From Prostheceraeus crozeri (taxonomy: Eukaryota; Platyhelminthes; Polycladida; Euryleptidae), in assembly GCA_907163375.1 (NCBI GenBank), contig CAJQUW010015452.1, positions 1 to 64,000 on the forward strand: a stretch of DNA of 64,000 bases, in the 5' to 3' direction. Positions 1 through 9,812 of the stretch are shown one piece after another; positions within the stretch are counted from its first letter, which is position 1, and every line of letters begins with the position of its first letter. A program made the position numbers and the translations under genes. The notes beneath the pieces are model-generated. The model was given only the letters and a program-made list of their open reading frames with translations. It did no database searches and had not been told where the DNA came from.

Positions 1-512
1 TCGACCTCTTGTAAAATAATTTCTCTGAACTGCCTGATCTTTGTCATTAACACAATCATCAAACACAACACAATGTTTTTTCGTTTTATTTAGTTTACTA
101 GGATCTTGCATATTACCACTATCATCTATTAGTTGCATCGATATGTGTTTATTTTTATTGTGTTCTACTAGTTGTTCATTTTTCGCTGCTTCTTCACACC
201 AAGAACTTATTTCTTCTTCATACTCCGATTTTTCATATTCTTCAAACAGTGAAGCTATAGCTGATTTTGTAAGATTATTTTCAAAACTATATTTCAAGAA
301 TTGTTAATTGGTTGGTCTGCTGTTGTTGTATAAATAATAAGATTGTTATAATCCAAAAAGTTTGGTGTCGTGAGAATTTTAAATAATAGATACGTTTTCC
401 CACAACCTGATCTTCCACAGATAACTGCTAAAACCTTACTGGATAGGTTGGGATGATGATTGAATTTCACTTTCTTGTTTAGTGGAGATTTTACAGAAGT
501 GTTTTCACTCAT
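1..512 (-). pseudogene. Polinton packaging ATPase, frameshifted and incomplete
   Basis: This is the FtsK/HerA-type ATPase that pumps DNA into the capsid in Polintons and related viruses. The N-terminal part (start at 512) carries a Walker A loop GRSGCGKT. That frame ends at a stop at 294-296. A second minus-strand frame then stays open from about 303 to the window edge and contains a Walker B-like FDD and a YFTRGR stretch typical of this family. The break is therefore one indel close to position 300. The gene runs off the window at position 1. Its start lies 21 bases after the stop of the next gene upstream. Confidence 0.75.
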
Positions 513-533
513 TTTTTAAGTCAATATTTTTAA

Positions 534-1322
534 TTAAACCTCTCGTAATAATAGATCTATCATAATCTCTTCACCTCCAAAATTTATTGCCTTTCCTTTC
601 TCATCTGTTATTCTAATGGTAATGGAATTAATTGTTTTTCGTGTAACTGGAAAATATATTAATGATTTTGGGATTACATTTAAACTGTAACCAATCGGAA
701 CTGTAAATGCTGGATAACTGAAGATATTATTTGTTAGCTTTCCATTAACATAACCACCTTCTATAATATCACACTGAATGTTGATAGAATTTATTTCAGT
801 TATTTTAGGTATATTTTCACTGATATGAAAACCTTGTGCATAGAGTTTCTTTTTAAATCCTAATAGTTTCGACAATGATCTATCATGATTAAAATCAACT
901 TGATAATTTTCATCTAAAGTAAGAGAAAATTTATTTACTGCTGGTTCAACTGCGAAATGTAATTGTTTCTTGTCTTTAAATTGAATACCTAAATGTCTTT
1001 TTATTTCATTGGAAATAGATTCAACTTCATAAGATCCAGGAAGAAAAGTTAATTCTTTCCAAGTTTTACCTTTGTCATTTGAATACTTAAATCGGTCATT
1101 TACATCTTTGATAATATTTTGTATAGTGTTAAATGTTGAAAAACTAGTTAATGCTACTTCATAATGTTTGTCTTGTTCTAAGTGAATAATAGGTTCTAAA
1201 TTACAAGTATGCGATGACGCAGTTGCTATAAATTTTAAAGTCGTACTAAATTTTGATGAGGTTAAAATCTCGGTTAAATTTTCTAAATGTTTATTAATTT
1301 TTTCTAGTTCTACCGAAGACAT
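534..1322 (-). CDS. Penton-like (minor capsid) protein candidate of the Polinton
   Basis: The protein has 262 residues. It starts with a short helical stretch and is then beta-rich, with a central PGSYEVESI segment, a LGFKKKLYAQG segment and an NGKL-NNIFSYP region. It ends in conserved strands (NSITIRITDEKGKAI near residues 230-245). From memory this pattern recurs in proteins encoded beside the packaging ATPase in cnidarian and arthropod Polintons and adintoviruses, where it is treated as the penton or minor capsid protein. The frame is open throughout. The start codon is 2 bases after the stop of the 313-residue gene, which suggests co-expression. The family call rests on pattern and neighbourhood, not on a search. 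Confidence 0.55.
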   Translation of the reverse strand: MSSVELEKINKHLENLTEILTSSKFSTTLKFIATASSHTCNLEPIIHLEQDKHYEVALTSFSTFNTIQNIIKDVNDRFKYSNDKGKTWKELTFLPGSYEVESISNEIKRHLGIQFKDKKQLHFAVEPAVNKFSLTLDENYQVDFNHDRSLSKLLGFKKKLYAQGFHISENIPKITEINSINIQCDIIEGGYVNGKLTNNIFSYPAFTVPIGYSLNVIPKSLIYFPVTRKTINSITIRITDEKGKAINFGGEEIMIDLLLREV

Positions 1323-1324
1323 TT

Positions 1325-2266
1325 TTAACTAGATAATTTAGATAAATTTTGATAGTCTTTTTCACTTATAATTTTCTTTTCTAATAGTCTTTTTAAGATT
1401 GCATGTATTTCGTTAAAACTAGAGTTATGTCCTTCATTTCTCGCAGCTAATAAAATCTGTAATCTATTCATTAATTCTTGTGGATCATCGGGCAGGAAAA
1501 CTGTTGTCTCTTTTAGTCCTGTTCCTGTTTTTGGGTAACTAGTCGGTGTTGAATAACCAGTTCTTGCTGGAGAAGCAGCCATTGGTGTTGAATAACCAGG
1601 CGGTGTTGAATAACCAGTTCTTGCTGGCGAAGCAGCTGTTAGTATTGGTATCTTTGTTCCTGTTTTACTGGTACTAGACGTTTTGGATAATAAGCCATTC
1701 AAATTTTTATAACGCTTAAGAGTTTTTGCAGTTCCAACCTTGTCTAACATAGTTTTGTATTTCAGTAGATCATCAGTATGATAGTCATCTAAATCCGCTC
1801 CTCTTAATAAATCCACGAAATTTCTGTCTAAACTGAAAGCTGTTTTGTCTGGTGTGAAAACTAAACTTTCTTTAGGATTTATAAATAATTCTTCTCCACC
1901 TAAGTAAAATCTAAGAAATGGCTTTCCCTCTATAAATGAAGTAGAATGTTCGGACAGCATAGATTTTGGTAATTTCTTGTCTATGTTTGCTTCTAACAAA
2001 CCATAATCATCCATGATGGTTTTCTGCACTGGATCCGCTATATCAATTCGTTTATCATGAACTGCAAGTTCTTTCTCAAGAATTTTGAGTGGTGCAATAG
2101 TTTTTTCAAAATCAGTTTTCACTTGTTCAGTTAGGTGTATTTTTTCTAACATATCGGATTGAACGCAAGCTTGCAGCATTCGATATTGTCTATGTTTTTT
2201 CTTCATAATATTTTTCTGTTTTCTTAATTCTTCTAGTTGTTTTATTTTTGCCTCATTTGTGTTCAT
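1325..2266 (-). CDS. Unrecognised Polinton protein with coiled-coil N-terminus and SP/TP-rich repeats
   Basis: The protein has 313 residues and an intact frame. Residues 1-80 are charged and helical (KQLEELRKQKNIMKKKHRQ), probably a coiled coil. The middle (about 85-180) is globular. Residues about 205-245 hold repeats built from SPARTGYSTP and GYSTP, a proline/serine-rich linker. The C-terminus is helical again. I do not recognise a catalytic motif. Its place between the penton-like gene and the membrane-like gene suggests a virion or assembly protein. That is inference from context only. Confidence 0.55.
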   Translation of the reverse strand: MNTNEAKIKQLEELRKQKNIMKKKHRQYRMLQACVQSDMLEKIHLTEQVKTDFEKTIAPLKILEKELAVHDKRIDIADPVQKTIMDDYGLLEANIDKKLPKSMLSEHSTSFIEGKPFLRFYLGGEELFINPKESLVFTPDKTAFSLDRNFVDLLRGADLDDYHTDDLLKYKTMLDKVGTAKTLKRYKNLNGLLSKTSSTSKTGTKIPILTAASPARTGYSTPPGYSTPMAASPARTGYSTPTSYPKTGTGLKETTVFLPDDPQELMNRLQILLAARNEGHNSSFNEIHAILKRLLEKKIISEKDYQNLSKLSS

Positions 2267-2335
2267 TATTTTATAAGATAATATTTGAATTTTGTGGTAG
2301 CATAGAGATACAGCAAAAACACTTTGCTGAACAAC

Positions 2336-2956
2336 TTATTTTTGTTCTATGGAACTTTGTTCTAACGTTTTTAATAAAGTTCTTATTTCTTCTAAAAAAG
2401 CTTCATTGTTTACTTTGTCTTGAGATTTAACAGGAATTTTAGTTGCTTCTCTAGCTATTTGATCAAATTTTTCAATCTCATCTAACGTAATAACATTGTC
2501 ATCACACACTCTCTGGAAGTAGTAATGTAGTTTATCATATACTTCTTTGACATGTGCATGTTTCTTACTTAAGGATTTTCGTTTCTTAGACATTACAGAT
2601 TTATCTATCACTGTTGCAAGTGACGTTGTGAAGACACCTGTGCCTGTTAAAGCAGTAGCAACAACAGGAATTGTAAGAACGCCAGATGAAATGACAATAG
2701 TGAGAGCGCCTAAAGAAATTGTTAAAAATGCTCCAACGCCTTGTGTCACATTCTTAACTATCGTCCATCGTTTTCTTAATTTATTATAATGTTCCAATCT
2801 TAACAATAGTTGCGCTTCCTTATCTTTCATGTACCTGACTCTATCTTTGTGTTTTGCTATATCCATTTCATATGATAATGAAGGATATAAAGGGGCTGAT
2901 GGTTCTTTTGTTTTTACATCTTCCATTTTTAAATGAATATTTTTGTTCATATTCAT
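2336..2956 (-). CDS. Unrecognised Polinton protein with hydrophobic centre and PSAP/YPSL motifs
   Basis: The protein has 206 residues and an intact frame. Near the N-terminus (residues about 18-30) is EPSAPLYPSLSYE, which contains PSAP and YPSL. These match the consensus of ESCRT late-domain motifs, P(T/S)AP and YPxL. A charged helical region follows. Residues about 70-125 are hydrophobic and glycine/threonine-rich (two possible membrane segments), then comes a lysine-rich stretch (KKRKSLSKKHAHVK) and a helical C-terminus. Such a layout would suit a membrane-active virion protein, but I know no named family. It is the outermost gene of the visible cluster. Confidence 0.55.
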   Translation of the reverse strand: MNMNKNIHLKMEDVKTKEPSAPLYPSLSYEMDIAKHKDRVRYMKDKEAQLLLRLEHYNKLRKRWTIVKNVTQGVGAFLTISLGALTIVISSGVLTIPVVATALTGTGVFTTSLATVIDKSVMSKKRKSLSKKHAHVKEVYDKLHYYFQRVCDDNVITLDEIEKFDQIAREATKIPVKSQDKVNNEAFLEEIRTLLKTLEQSSIEQK

Positions 2957-3021
2957 TTTTTGTAATTATCATTATTTTATTCTACATTTTTATTACATTT
3001 GGGTCATAAACATTTTTTCCT

Positions 3022-3123
3022 CATTTGTATTTTTATAAATTTAAGCTAGTTTCCTATTTGTTGTATTTTTCCCATTTGTATTTTTATAAATTTAAGCTAG
3101 TTTCCTATTTGTTGTATTTTTCC
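3022..3123. repeat. Two tandem copies of a 51-bp unit
   Basis: The unit begins CATTTGTATTTTTATAAATT and is repeated with a period of 51 bases (starts at 3022 and 3073). A few bases of a third copy follow at 3124. It lies just upstream of the outermost Polinton gene and could belong to the element's promoter or terminal region. Confidence 0.85.
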
Positions 3124-4230
3124 CATTTTCGCATCTATTTTGGCCCGTAAATTGGTGATTTTAGAGGTAAAAAAAGTTCTTGATTTTTTTTAAAATGCAC
3201 TTGACCTCCGGACTATTACGGAAATTTTTTTAAAATGCTTGTCCTGAACCGGTCAAATAACCATTACTCTTCGTTTCTCGTCGGAGAAGCCAGTACGTCA
3301 AGAAAAGCAGATGACTGACGTTCAGATAAGACTGTGATCAGATGATGAGCGTTCGCCAATGAGTGTAGAGTAATGCATCTGACTCGAACACCCAGATTCC
3401 GTAGACTTCCATGATTTGTTTTTGCGTGATTGATGTGACGCTATGTTTAGTACTGTAGATGAGTTCATAATCACGCCTTTCGTCCGAAGGGAATATACTG
3501 AAAAATGACAGTCGTCAAGCAAGGTAGGCCAACACCTGATTGAAAAAAATTGAAAGTACTCACAGAGAAAGAAATACGAAATACACAAGACATTTGCATC
3601 AAAGTTCAAACACTTGAATGGCTGACCAGCCGTGAGAAACGCAAGAAACTATTTCCCTTCCTCCTTTTCTCTCGAGAAAATGTGGTCTGGACATAGAGGT
3701 GATATACCTCCTTGAGTAAGGCGGTTAGGCGACATGAGCAATCAACTTCTCATGTGCACATTCACTTGGCATTAAAAAATGTTCGGGAAATTGTTATTAA
3801 AAATTCATCTGTTATGAAAATTAATGTTGTAACATAAAAAAGTCTAGTATAGAAATAGTATTCCAAAGCCGAGCGAAGGCCTGTGGTCTGGGAGCACGCG
3901 ACACCACTGACCGTGACACAGACAGTATTATAAGTGCAAGCATCCCCTTTACTCAAAATATCTGCTGTTAGTACATTGAATTACAGAATATAATACAAGC
4001 ACTGAAAATTCTTTTCCTGGAGAAAGCCGTCTAAAAATTCAATAATGTCGCCTATCAAATCACCAATAATTTGATGAAAGTCTAATAAGAGTTAAGTAAG
4101 CGTATTAAAATTTAAAGCGTGAATTGTGCTCCGTTTTGTGCAAACATTCACAAACTCGTAATCTAGTGGAATGCCCTTGTCTATTGCCAGTAAAGTCAAT
4201 CCTGTCAAGCGAGCTTCACTCATTGTTGAA
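3124..4230. other. Non-coding stretch between the Polinton and the foldback element
   Basis: No supported gene. A 14-base direct repeat TTTTTTTAAAATGC flanks CTCCGGACTATTACGGAA near 3188-3240. The last 16 bases of that string recur beside the palindrome at 22.8 kb. The remainder is unique AT-rich DNA. Confidence 0.5.
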
Positions 4231-4347
4231 CGAAGCTACGTTTTTGGGCGCAACATGACTTCTCGTCCGCCAAAATTATTCAGCAAATGCCACTAAATGA
4301 TTACTCGCCCGCCAATGTATAGCATATAAAGCATTCATTCAGATGAC

Positions 4348-6609
4348 TAGGGCGGTTCAAATATGCAGCGAAATATGTACTAAAAATACTAAGAATATGC
4401 AAAAAATATGCAATAAGATTTTAAGTAATTTCCTTGGCCTCCTTTATGTTCAGGTAGGTATCGTTTTACTTCTATCTTATGAACCATGTTTTTATCGAAA
4501 TTTGAGCAAAACACACGAAGCGGTTGAAAGTAAGTAATTCTTACTAACAAAAATTTCATGCACTTATAATGTATGAACATCCAAATTATTAGCTGGAAAA
4601 ATACACAAGAATTATGTGTTCTGTGTTTATCGAAAAATATCTAAAGTCATTTCAAGTTGTAATGAACTACCAGATGGTATCGTAGTTCTTCTTCTGAAAA
4701 GGTACAGCGATTGAAGCGGAAGAAAGAGCGAAATTCGCTGAAACTTCTCTCCACATCGACGCTTGTCAATGGCGCGAACTTGAAACATGTTATATCATGG
4801 ACTGACAGAGCGCTTGCAATGGAACTGGAGGAGCCGCCAAAAAGAGTGTCATGAATGAACTTCATGGCTGTTAAACTTGGGTTCTTCTCCAAGGACGATC
4901 GCAGTTTCTCCAAAGGGTCGTTAGCGGGTGGCCCGGAAAGTTTAAGGCTTCTTTCAACCTTCTCAATTATTTCAAAGCTCTGGTGAATCGTAAGGCCTCG
5001 TTTTTCAAGCTCTTTTATGCTTGATGCAACGACGGGGAAGTGAATGGAAATCTGAGCAATATCAGTGCGCAGTGCGTCATCGAGAAGTGCGCTTTGTGCA
5101 GATTCAATCGCAGACGATTCAGGTGATAATTCAGCAATAAATTTCTTTACTAAATCGAAATGTTTTGCATAATATGAGACTGCATCAATCCATGTCCCCC
5201 AATGACTCGTCACTGGATTGGGAGGCATTGGCAATGATGTAGATTTGACAAATGCAATACGGCGCATAGGTGCTTTGACGAAAATTTTTTTCACCAGAGC
5301 CAGGAACTGATTAACTTTAGGAAACCCCACTGTAATATTTTCACCAACTCTGTGCAAAGCATGAGCAAGGCAAGTAAAATGGTTCATCTTGCGGAAAATA
5401 AGCTTCATTGCTTTTCCCATCTTCTTCATATAAGGTACAGCATCGGTTAACAAGAGGAGTACATGCTCATAATGAACACCGTCAGGCCACAAGATAATCA
5501 CTGCGTCGTTGATTGCTTGAGCAACACTTCCACTGTTCGTTGTCTCGAGAATGACTGTATGTAAGAGGAAAGGAGCAATTATGTTCCGACAATTCCGACA
5601 ATTATGTTGCAGATATACCGATTCAGTGAGTCTGACGATTCATCAACCATTATGTAAATATGATTGTCGGCAATTTCATCACGTATATTTTGGATTGTCT
5701 CGTCATCGATGGGCCGCGTCAGCCGCCTTGCCGTAGATTCGCTGGGAACATTGCAAGAAGGAATATACGATTTCAAGAAATTTCGGAGTTTAACGTTCTG
5801 CAATTTTTCCAGTCGAATATCGGCAGCAATGAAGGCTTCGGTCAGATCTTTGTTGAAATTCTCTTGACGAGTGGAGTAATTGTCACTGAGGAAATTGGTC
5901 AAAAGTGGGGTTGATGAGCTTTTCTGTTTAGCGGATTGTCGATGTATTCTCGTCTCAATATGCTGCTGTATTTGACTTTTCTGGTCAGCGACGATGTTTT
6001 TTGTTACACTTTTTACAATGAATCACTTCGCCATCTGTTGTAAAGAGGTCAGTTCCAAACTCCTTGATGTAATTTTGAAGACGAAGTTTCTGGGATTTCA
6101 CCTTCGACATATTGATATTGTGGTTCGAAATATTGCGAGGAGCGAACAAAGAAACAAAAAATACGGCAAACGTAAACTTCCGTCTGAATGCACAGCTCTT
6201 TGGTTCAGGCAAAAAACTTGAGTCACTGTCAATAGCACATCGATCAGTCAGCAAGACAATGCTGGGGAAAAGTTCTTGACCTTATCTGACACTATCCTTG
6301 CCAGCGTGATTCCTTGGCCAATCATTGCTCAGCGCTTTTTGTTCTGGTAATGACGCAGTGAAGGTTAGTTACATCCTGATTCACTGCCTCGAGTCTAACA
6401 GTGAGCCAATCATAGCCACGCCATTAGATACGACCGACACTGAAGGTTACAGAAATAGCTTGCTATCTGTATGACATTAAATTTAAACAGATGTTTCGCA
6501 TGAATATGCAAGATAACGATGAAATTTTGAACATATGCATTTTCTTCGTATGTAGCCAAATATGCATTGATATGCACATATATGTATTTTGCATATTTGA
6601 ACCGCCCTA
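4348..6609 (-). mobile_element. Complete hAT transposon with 20-bp TIRs and 8-bp target duplication
   Basis: Both ends carry TAGGGCGGTTCAAATATGCA in inverted orientation. They are flanked by the direct repeat CAGATGAC at 4340-4347 and 6610-6617. An 8-bp duplication and termini beginning TAG are hAT hallmarks. The element is 2,262 bp long. Its transposase gene runs on the minus strand and is frameshifted, so the copy is defective, although both ends remain intact. Confidence 0.93.
4647..6110 (-). pseudogene. hAT transposase (CGGBP1/ZBED-like), at least two frameshifts
   Basis: A BED-type zinc finger comes first: HCKKCNK near the start, with its histidine pair HIETRIH in the next frame. It is followed by a region with VPSESTARRLTR and IMVDESSD (the first catalytic Asp region), then HFTCLAHALHRVG (insertion/RNase H core). 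The C-terminal hAT dimerisation block VDVERSFSEFRS comes last. Frame breaks lie near 5985 (beside a T6 run) and between 5501 and 5600, where a 9-bp tandem duplication of ATTGTCGGA is visible on the minus strand. The start at 6110 was chosen because the BED domain follows it directly. The C-terminus is intact. Confidence 0.88.
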
Positions 6610-6706
6610 CAGATGACAAAAACATGATGTATTAGGTCTAAAAAATGAACAGTAGTAATGAATGGCATACGAACAAATGAATCGATCATATATCTGGGAA
6701 GTTAAA

Positions 6707-6790
6707 CCACACACAGACGCCTAGCAGAGCGCTCATACACCACACACAGACACCGTAACAGAGCGCTCGTACATCACAAACAGATGCAGC
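6707..6790. repeat. Short tandem repeat, period about 33 bp
   Basis: Two and a bit copies of a unit containing CCACACACAGAC and AGAGCGCTC begin at 6707 and 6740. They lie inside the foldback element between the hAT insertion and the right arm. Confidence 0.65.
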
Positions 6791-6885
6791 GGCGTCGGGC
6801 GACTAATCATTCAGTGCCACTTACTGAATAATTTTGGCGGGCGAAAAGTCGTGTTGCGCCCATTTTTGCTTGTCGTAGCTTACAG

Positions 6886-7405
6886 AACGAGCGCTCTGCT
6901 GTCGCCAAAGTTACGGGGATTCAAGTAAAAACTGTTAGTAGAATTCAGATATTGGGATAAAGGTCAGAATTACACAACTTCAGAACTCTACAACATTTGA
7001 AGGCCGATCTTCTTTAAGAATTGATGTTTGAGTGCATTTTCCAATTTCATATTCTTCCCCTTAAGCACTAAAATAATATCTTTCAAAGGGATGGGGCATT
7101 CCCGGTATTCCCCTCGATACGCCTATGGCCATAAATTTTCAAAGACGTGAAATATACTGTAAAAGTAACTTCAAACAAGAGCAACAAAATCATGCTATAA
7201 AATGATCCGATGTGTTGCTGTTCGCTTTGGAAGATTGTCGGATACATCCACGTAGGTGTGCTGTTGAGCGGTCAGAGCTTTAACTGCAACTGATTGTACA
7301 ATTCCAATCCAAAATCATTGTCAGGCTTTACATTAATGCAAAGCAGATACTGCTTTCAATCAACTATTCATATAATAATGAAGGCATTTTGTTCTTTTCA
7401 GTTTT
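6886..7405 (+). other. 5' flank of the phosphatase gene
   Basis: No coding region is seen. A splice-acceptor-like TTCTTTTCAG ends at about 7400, six bases before the first ATG, so an untranslated upstream exon may exist. I could not place a TATA box or transcription start. Confidence 0.35.
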
Positions 7406-8102
7406 ATGCAGTTGAGAATGTCGTGGAGATTGCCGATGATATGTTTGGTCATCGTGGCCATACTTTCAAAATGTGATGGTGCTTTTATAAAGACACTGAC
7501 AGCTCAATTTGATGTCTGCACAGCATATAGAAATGTTGTTCAGAAGGGTGGTGGCACAATTCCTTCGACATGTAAACCATTAGCAGTTTATATGATTTCC
7601 CGACATGGTTCGAGATACCCAAATCCTTCGGATATACCCAAAATCACTGCCTTATTCAAAAAGTTGAATACAAGTGGGACAGGTTCAGTTAGTTACAAAA
7701 TTAAAGCTTGGACAAATCCTTTCACAAGCAGCAATGCGGGATTACTAGCTCCTGAGGGTGCTAAAGAAATGAAAGATCTCGGAGCATGGATCAAAACGCT
7801 AGTGCAAAAATTGGGCTTGACAGTAAAAAACATTAAAACGTACTCATCTTATTATCCACGAAACAACGCCAGTGCTGCTGCTTTTTATTCGAATTTCGGT
7901 TCGGTCACAAGCAGCTCAGTTATCATTGACGATAGAATCACCAGGTACTACACCTTTTGTCCGAAGTACATGCAGAGTGTGCTGAACAATAAAAATGCTT
8001 TTCAAGAATATCATTCATTTGAAAAAAATACAGCAATGGTGAACATGTTAGGTACTGTAAAAACAAGCTTCGGACTTCCAGCCAATGTTTCCTTCACTTT
8101 AA
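7406..8102 (+). CDS. MINPP1: Multiple inositol polyphosphate phosphatase, exon 1 (signal peptide and RHG motif)
   Basis: MINPP enzymes remove phosphates from inositol hexakisphosphate and related molecules in the secretory pathway or outside the cell. Exon 1 encodes residues 1-232. Residues 5-26 form a signal peptide (MSWRLPMICLVIVAILSKC). The catalytic RHGSRYP is at residues 66-72, the exact form seen in animal MINPP1 and including the nucleophilic histidine. The DRITRYYTFCPKY region also fits the family. The first of two close ATGs (7406, 7418) was chosen; either keeps the signal peptide. The exon ends at a canonical donor (A|GTAAGT) in phase 1. With exons at 9679, 16616 and 17808 the phases fit and give 455 residues, close to the usual family length of about 450-490. 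Confidence 0.93.
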
Positions 8103-9678
8103 GTAAGTTTTATCTATTATTTGCTCATTATTTTATATAAAGTAAAATTATAGCTCATTTATTCATAAATAGAAGGCAAAATTCAACTTCAGATCTATGC
8201 TGGTATTGGGCTTGAGTGAAATTACGAGAGATATCCTAGCAAAGTTGGGTACAATTTTGTTCTTGAATTCTTAATTTATCCGAAAATTCCTTGGTACTCT
8301 GGCCAATATTAAACCCATAGAGTAGGGATTAACTAAGACATAAGACCCATTAAACCTAAGACCTAAGATTAAATCTAAGACCCATGGGAATAGCCACATT
8401 TTTAGTGAGGCAGTCATTTCAACAAAATTTATTTGAAATAGACTCAAATGCCTATGTTACTCAACCAACACTTGAAATGCGTCGGCACCGCACAATGTAG
8501 TCTAGATGTACATGTACATGCATATAGAAAGCAATGCAAGCTTGCAAATTCTTACCGCATGAAGCAACACAATACATTCAAGTTATTCTAGTGTTTGATG
8601 AATTCCGAATTCTTGCAATGTAAGGAGTAAGAATATGCATGTCTTATGAAAATCTGTTGAATATTTCTTCTCAAACAACATTTTCCTCAAGACCGAAAAT
8701 TCTATTCAATGAATACACAATTGACGAATAGTGAGAATCTGCAGGTGATGCGGTGAGAGAGCAAAGACACGCATATGCTAATAGTTTGTGCGTCATCGTG
8801 ACATCGTAGGCAGCGAGAATGTGACATCTTCAGCCGTTGTACACAATCACGATTTTGTGATAAATTTACGATATCACCATTTCTCTCCTAGTCCACTGAT
8901 TTCGAGTAGAGCAACATAAGAAAACTCAGAAAATGCTAGCTTTCCCCTTGCCTGATTCATCATCATACTTACATATTTAAATAATAATTTTAATAGCAAT
9001 TGGCATAATCGGTGGTGCAGTTTCCTGTTTATGCCTGACAAATAATGAACTGGAAAGAATCGAAGTCGAAGAATTTATAGGGAGAGACAATTCTGTAATC
9101 GTACACTATTTTCTGCACATTTCTTGGTACTCTGCTGAATGCATCTGTAGAATACATGAAGAATACAGCACAATGCTCAAATATTAATGATATCCGACGC
9201 AATTGTAATGCATAGCATTTAAAAAGGAATTCTTTTAACAATGTCGAAAAAATATTCAAAAGTTCAATGAGTTTCAATTTGCGAAATGCTTCATAATTAA
9301 TAAAGTAGTACAACTCAACTACTGAATGCTACAATTACCACTTGCTCGGTATCCCGTGAGAGGAATCACGGGATTTGGGGATTGCAATCCCTAGTGACAT
9401 GTGCAGCTATATAATGCATGTTTCATACCGGCCAACCAGAACAATGACAGTATTGCATATACTAGTGGTATGAATTCAAGACACATTCAATTATTGCAGG
9501 CCTGTCAGGTTCCCATATATTTCAAATTTCTTTGCAGTCACTGATATTCATTAGTATTGCACACGTGCGTTTGACAGTCATTGCAACTTTTATTATAATG
9601 TATATGAGTGTATTAGTGAATAGAGAGTCTATAAGCACAGGTAATTACAATTTTTGAATTTCTCCTCTCATTATGCAG
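8103..9678 (+). other. MINPP1: Intron 1 of the phosphatase gene
   Basis: Bounded by GTAAGT and a TTATGCAG acceptor. It holds a degenerate AAGACC/TAAGA repeat at about 8337-8388 and a 9-bp-stem inverted repeat (ATCCCGTGA...TCACGGGAT) at 9351-9374. I see no transposon in it. Confidence 0.75.
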
Positions 9679-9812
9679 ATGATCTGAAGCTAGCGTATGA
9701 CATCTGCAGATATGACACGGCAGTTAAAAATTACGCGGCCGGGTTTTCTCCTTGGTGCGAAGCATTTTCAAAGTCAGACATCAATTTGCTTGAATATTAC
9801 GGAGACCTGAAG
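9679..9812 (+). CDS. MINPP1: Multiple inositol polyphosphate phosphatase, exon 2
   Basis: This 134-bp exon lies between a pyrimidine-rich acceptor ending TTATGCAG and the donor GTAAGC. Joined in phase 1 it reads NDLKLAYDICRYDTAVKNYA and SPWCEAFSKSDINLLEYYGD. The WC..F...D...LEY.GDL pattern is diagnostic of the MINPP family, where it forms part of the alpha domain. It ends in phase 0. The exon is too short to stand out as an open reading frame and was found from splice sites and family pattern. Confidence 0.92.

Larger units (their letters stand above)
1..3123 (-). mobile_element. Polinton/Maverick (adintovirus-like) element, one end; cut by the window start
   Basis: Four genes lie head to tail on the minus strand, with gaps of 2 to about 70 bases: an FtsK/HerA-type packaging ATPase, a penton-like protein, and two unrecognised proteins, one with membrane-like segments. 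A packaging ATPase next to a jelly-roll-like capsid candidate is the structural module of Polintons. The polymerase, integrase and protease genes would lie beyond position 1. I could not find the terminal inverted repeat or a 6-bp target duplication, so the outer limit near 3123 is a guess based on the last gene and a tandem repeat. The ATPase is broken, so this looks like a decaying copy. Confidence 0.75.
4231..6885. mobile_element. Foldback/MITE-like element split by a hAT transposon
   Basis: The arms at about 4231-4312 and 6796-6885 are inverted copies with roughly 88% identity over the core. Each contains GGGCGCAACAYGACTT, CCGCCAAAATTATTCAG and a CACTRAATGATTA segment. The hAT element at 4348-6609 lies wholly between them and accounts for most of the spacer. 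Before that insertion the spacer would have been about 200 bp. The outer limits and target duplication were not resolved. Confidence 0.7.

Noticed and set aside
41-307. Open frame of 88 codons on the plus strand
   Set aside because: It is antisense to the second part of the Polinton ATPase, whose minus-strand frame has family motifs.
8337-8388. CRISPR-like short repeats (AAGACCTAAGA)
   Set aside because: Irregular spacing, no constant repeat, and the setting is an animal intron.
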